NCBI GenBank assembly: GCA_902806565.1
Contig: CADCXA010000047.1
Span: forward strand, 42,826-106,825
From: Hypoxylon rubiginosum
Taxonomy: Eukaryota > Ascomycota > Sordariomycetes > Xylariales > Hypoxylaceae
Length of the DNA: 64,000 nucleotides
Direction: 5' to 3'
Within the stretch, counting starts at the first letter, position 1. The number at the start of each line of letters is the position of its first letter. This document shows, in pieces, positions 59,216 to 64,000 of the stretch. The notes beneath the pieces are model-generated. The model saw only the letters and a list, made by a program, of their open reading frames with translations. It had not been told where the DNA came from and made no database searches. Made by a program: the position numbers and the translations under genes.

Positions 59216-62200
59216 GCTTAATAAAAAATAATAATATAGTTTAAATATATAATTAATTTTTTTTTTTAAATAAATAATTAAAAAAAAAGTTTATTTTTAT
59301 TTTATTTATTAATTAAATTGGTTAAATTTTATTTTAAAACCTATCTAAATAATAATAATGTTATTTGTTATTATTTATATTTAATTATATTAAAAGTTAT
59401 TTTTTTTTTTAGTAAATTATATATTATAAATATAAGTAATATAGATATATATTATATATATGTTTTATTTATATTAATATAAATAAGCTTAAATTATAAA
59501 TTAAATATAATATATTTTATATTTTTTAAAATTATTTTTTTAATTTATAAAATATTAATTTATTAATTAGTAAATATTTATATTATGGTGATAAAATAGG
59601 AAATATAAAGGAAGATTATTACTTTTTTAATTTGGAAAATAAGTAATTTTTTTTTATTTTTAACTATAAAATCTTTTATTTTAAGTATATAATTTATAGT
59701 ATACTTTAAAATAATTTAATATTATATTTATATATTTAATATTATATAATTACTAAAAGCTTTAATTAAAATATAATAAAACTTATTATAAGATAAAGAT
59801 TAAAACTAATTAAAATAATATATTATATAAAAAATAAAGAATTTTTATTTAATATTAAATATAAAACATTTTATATTTTAAACATTTAATTATAATATTT
59901 TATATATACTTAACTTTATAATTATATAACTAGATATTAAAAATGTTATTAATGATAAAAAAATTATTAGGTAGGTAGGCTTGGTTTTAAATAATTATAT
60001 ATATAAATAAATAAATTAATATATATTAATATTAAATATTATATAATATTTTAATAATTTTATAAAAAAATATATAAACATACTAAATTTTTAATTTAAT
60101 ATAAAAAACGCTTAATAAATATTTAGGTATTTATATGGTTAGTTAAAATATAATTAATTAAAATAAATTTAATAAAATATTATTTTTTATATTTTTAAAT
60201 TTATTATTTTTTTTATATTTATATTTTTAATGTATCTTAAAATATTATAATAAAAGTAAACTTAATTTATACATTTAATTATAAAGAGTAAATTATTAAA
60301 CGTTTTAAATTTTTTATAATGCTAGAGATATAATATAAATTTAATTTTTTTTTTTTATAATAATTTATAAAAGTATTTTATAGTATTTTCTTTATATTTT
60401 TATTTTATTTAAAGTAAATAAAGTATTTTATTAAATATATTAAACTTTTTAAACTTATAGTTAAATAGTATTATTATAAAATAATAATATGTTTTTATTA
60501 TAATAAAATAAAGATATTATTTATTATATAAAAAAGGTTTTTATAGTTTTTTATTTTTTTGGTTATATTATTATTATATATTTATTATATTAAAATAAGG
60601 TTGATAAATAAGTATTATTTTAAATTAATAAAAAAAAATTAATATGTTTTTTATAAAATCGGGTAAATAAAACTATATTTAAAAAATATTAAATTTAATA
60701 TTATAAATAAGTAATTATTAGTAATAACATATATTAAATATAATAAAAATATATTATTTATTATTTTATAATTAAATAAAAGGTTAATAGATTTAAGGTT
60801 TTTATGTATTTTATATTTTTTTAAAGGTATTATATATTATAATTTTTTTAGTGGTTAAAAAAAGTAAATATTATTATTTCTTTGTATGTTTTATATAGGT
60901 TGTTATTAGAAAGTTTGATATGTTAAGAAATTATTAATATATTAAATGTGGTATTTATTGTATTTTAAAAAAAAAATATAATAAATAATAAGGTATTTTA
61001 CTTTTTTAGGAAGTTTTTAGTTTTATTTATAATTAAAATATATAGTTATATATATGGTTGTTAATTAGTTAATTATTTACTTAGTTTAAATATATATATA
61101 ATGTTTTATATAAGTATTTAAATATTTATTAATAATTAAAAATAATAATATGTTTAAATGGTGATAAAATACTAAGTTATAATTTTTTATTATATTAAAT
61201 ATATATTTATTAAGTTTAATAAAATATTAAAAAAATAAAAATAATTTAAAGTATATAAATAAGTTAAAAAAAATTATTTAAATGGGTAATATAAAATTAT
61301 AATAACTTTTTATTTTATTAAATATATATTAAACCTAGTAAAATATTAAAATATTAAAAACTAAAAATAATTTAAAATTTATTAAAAAGAAAGAAAATTA
61401 AGTTTTTAATAATAAAATATATTATCTAAGTTACTTTTAAAAAGTTTATAATAGTTATAATTATAAATAATATTTTATTAATTGGTTATTTATAAAAAAG
61501 AATATAACTACAGTAAAACTATATAAAAATAATAAAATAAAAATAAGGTTTTAATATAAGTATTTTATATATAAATTTAAATTTTATATATTTTATATAT
61601 ATTATATTTTATATAATTAATTATAACTTAGTTTATTTTAAAAATTATTAGTAATTTTAATAATATGTTTTATAATAAGTTTTTTAAATACCTAGATAAA
61701 TATATTATAAAAGAAGTATAAAAAGTAAAGTTTTTTATTAAAAAAAAAGTTAAGTTTTATATTAGTTATTTATATAATAAAATTTAAAAAATTAAAAAAA
61801 AATTATATTTATATTTAATTAACTTATAATTAATTAATAAAAATAGTTTTTATAAAAATAAAAAAGCTAGTTACTATTAATTAAAATTATAAAAATAAAA
61901 AATATATAATAAATTAATATTTTTATATTATTTTTTATTTAAATATTTAATAATATAAATAAATAAAATAAAAATCTTAAAGTGTTTTAATGTTAAAGTA
62001 AAAATAATAATTAGTTAATTATAAAATATATTAAGTAATATAATAATAGGATTAGATTTTATTTATATTATAAAAATTTTTTATTATATTTAAAAAAAAA
62101 AGGTTTATTATTATAAATAGATGTTTTTTAGTTTTTTATTATATTTAATTTTTTATTATAATTATTTTTATTTAAAAGTATAAATATTTTAGAAACTTAT

Positions 62201-64000
62201 ATAATAATAAATTATTTATTATAGTTTTAAATATGTTTAAATATTTTACGTTAAAATATAATTATAAAAAATTTTTTTTATATAATAAACTAATGATGGT
62301 TAAATTTTATATTTTAATATATAATAAAATGGTGTTTTATATAAGTTAATAAATAATAAAAATGTTTTATATAAGTTATATTATAACTTAGTATATTAAA
62401 AGCTAAATTTTTTATGTTTTTAAAAATATATTAAAAGTAAAAATAATGAAAATAATTTTTTGTTTTATTTAGTTAAAAGTTAAATGGTAGATAAGTTTTA
62501 TTAAATTAATTAAATATTTTGTTTTAATTTTTTATTATTTTAATAAAAGAAATTAAATAGGAGATAATATATTTAAAGTTTTTTAAGATTTACTTATTTT
62601 TTTATAAAAGTTTATTAAAATATTATAATTATTATTTTAAATTAATTATTTTTTTAATAGAATTTTTTAATGTTAATTAATTTATAAGTGTAAAAAATAT
62701 TTTTATGTTATATTAAAAAGTTTAAAATATAAGAATAAGTGTTAATAAATTTATATTAAAACCGTTAGAATTTTTAAGTAAATTAATTATAATTAATTTT
62801 AATTGTTTATTAGTTATATTTTATTTTATTTTATTTAATAACTTATATTTATTAGTATTTATAATAAAAGCTAGTACTTTTAAATTTATTTAAATAATAA
62901 ATATTATATTAAATAAAGATAGGTAATTATAATTAAAGGGTTTGTTTATTATTATTTAAAAATTAAGTTTATTATAAAAAAATAAAATAATTAAAAAAAT
63001 AAGGTTTATAAAAAGTATAATAATAAGTTAATATAAATAGGAGGTAATAAAAAGTAAAAAAATAAAAAGTTTTATTAAAAAGGATGTTTTTATTTTTATA
63101 GAAAAAATAAATTTAATATATAAATATTTAATTATTTAATAATAGTATTATTATAATAATATTAAAAAATATTATTAAAATCATAAAATTAGTTATATAA
63201 TAAAAAAATAATTTTATTATTATATAAAAAGTTATAAACTTAAAAAAATAAAATACTAAATAATAAAAAATTAAAATAAAAGGATTAATAAACTAAAAAA
63301 CTTATTTTATCTTTTATATTATTTTTTTTTTATATTATAAACTAATTAAAACTTTAATAAATAATATATAAATAATTTATTATAAAAAATATATTATTAT
63401 ATACATTTTATTTTATTAAAACTTAATATTAACTTTTAATAATATTAACTATAAAATAAATTAAAATATAAAAAAAAAAGAAAAATGTAAATAAAATTAA
63501 TAAATATTTATTTTAATATTTATATATAAATTATTTTATGTTTTTAATATTTTATAATTTTACTATTAAATAACTAATAATAAATAAAAAATATAAAACT
63601 AATAAATTAAAAATAAAAAAGATAAAATTAATTAAATAAAATTAGATAAGATAAAATAAGATTTTAATAAATTTAATAACTTTTAATATATTTAAATAGG
63701 TTATAAAAATTAAGTATTTTATTATTTTATAAAATATTATATACCTAAGTAAATAACCTTAGATTAATAAAATTAAAATATATTATTATATTAATATTAA
63801 TAATTAATATTAATGTTTAAAATATTAGAAGGTATATTTAATAAGGTGTAAAGTAAATAAATAATATTAATTTTTATTTTATAATTTTATTATTAGTATA
63901 AAAAAGTTATAATAAACTGATAATATTTGTTTTTTTTTTTAATAATAAGATTTAAAATTACTTTTTATAATATAAAAAACTATAAACTTAAAAAGTTATT

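Larger units (their letters stand above)
44735..64000. repeat. AT-rich, RIP-degraded repeat block
   Basis: From about 44.7 kb to the window end, composition switches to roughly one G or C per ten bases (estimated by eye), with stops in all frames and no open frame of 60 or more codons beginning with ATG after the first 200 bp. Residual C is mostly followed by T or C, and residual G is mostly preceded by A or G; CA and TG are scarce and TA abundant. This is the signature of RIP (CpA to TpA on both strands) acting on repeated DNA, so the block is best read as heavily mutated transposons. It could also be centromeric or subtelomeric. The right end is not reached. Individual elements cannot be delimited. 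Confidence 0.9.

Noticed and set aside
44735..64000. Mitochondrial DNA insertion as an explanation of the AT-rich block
   Set aside because: No rRNA, tRNA or respiratory-chain coding segment was recognisable, and the CpA/TpG depletion points to RIP instead.
1..64000. CRISPR arrays, tRNA or rRNA genes
   Set aside because: No direct-repeat/spacer pattern, no cloverleaf with a GGTTCGAATCC-like T arm and no rRNA-like segment was seen by eye; a tRNA could still have been missed.

Overview
The window is nuclear DNA of a filamentous ascomycete (Pezizomycotina, most likely Sordariomycetes). Genes carry several short introns (about 45-90 nt, GT..AG, with CTAAC/CTGAC-like branch sites). The gene set is typically fungal, and the last 19 kb has the extreme AT richness and dinucleotide bias expected of repeat-induced point mutation (RIP). 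I cannot name the genus.

Layout. (1) 0-5 kb: NAF1 and ALG9, divergent housekeeping genes. (2) 6-15 kb: accessory genes: a secreted GH43 glycosidase, an MFS transporter in eight exons, the decayed C-terminal half of a cytochrome P450, an F-box-like protein and a D-2-hydroxyacid dehydrogenase. (3) 15.8-28.2 kb: core genes: an Lsh/HELLS/Irc5-type SNF2 remodeller divergent from the TFIIA small subunit, a TMEM42/EamA-type transporter, a CLC chloride channel or exchanger with a 16-nt exon, and dipeptidyl peptidase III with one exon junction that does not resolve canonically. (4) 29-32.3 kb: a STAND/NLR-type protein (fungal N-terminal domain, NB-ARC, TPR-like repeats). (5) 33-35.6 kb: a Dpb3/CHRAC-type histone-fold protein, followed after its stop codon by an in-frame basic peptide repeat, and the U2 snRNP A' protein. 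(6) 36.6-44.6 kb: an accessory block of enzymes: an intact P450, a short-chain dehydrogenase broken by a 27-C run, a tannase/feruloyl esterase, a partial PARP-like ADP-ribosyltransferase and an AKR7-type aldo/keto reductase. (7) 44.7-64 kb: a continuous AT-rich block with no recognisable gene, a few surviving minisatellites and one 15-nt repeat that still reads as a pentapeptide array.

Exon structures were built by hand from splice-site consensus, codon phase and remembered family conservation; no alignment or database search was run. Where a family is named, the basis is motif recognition. The most useful second-look items are the PARP-like gene fragment at 42.8-43.5 kb, the in-frame repeat beyond the stop of the histone-fold gene, the frame-breaking poly-C tract and missing catalytic Tyr in the SDR, the odd DPP III junction, the enriched 10-bp palindrome TACCTAGGTA, and the pentapeptide-like array inside the RIP block.
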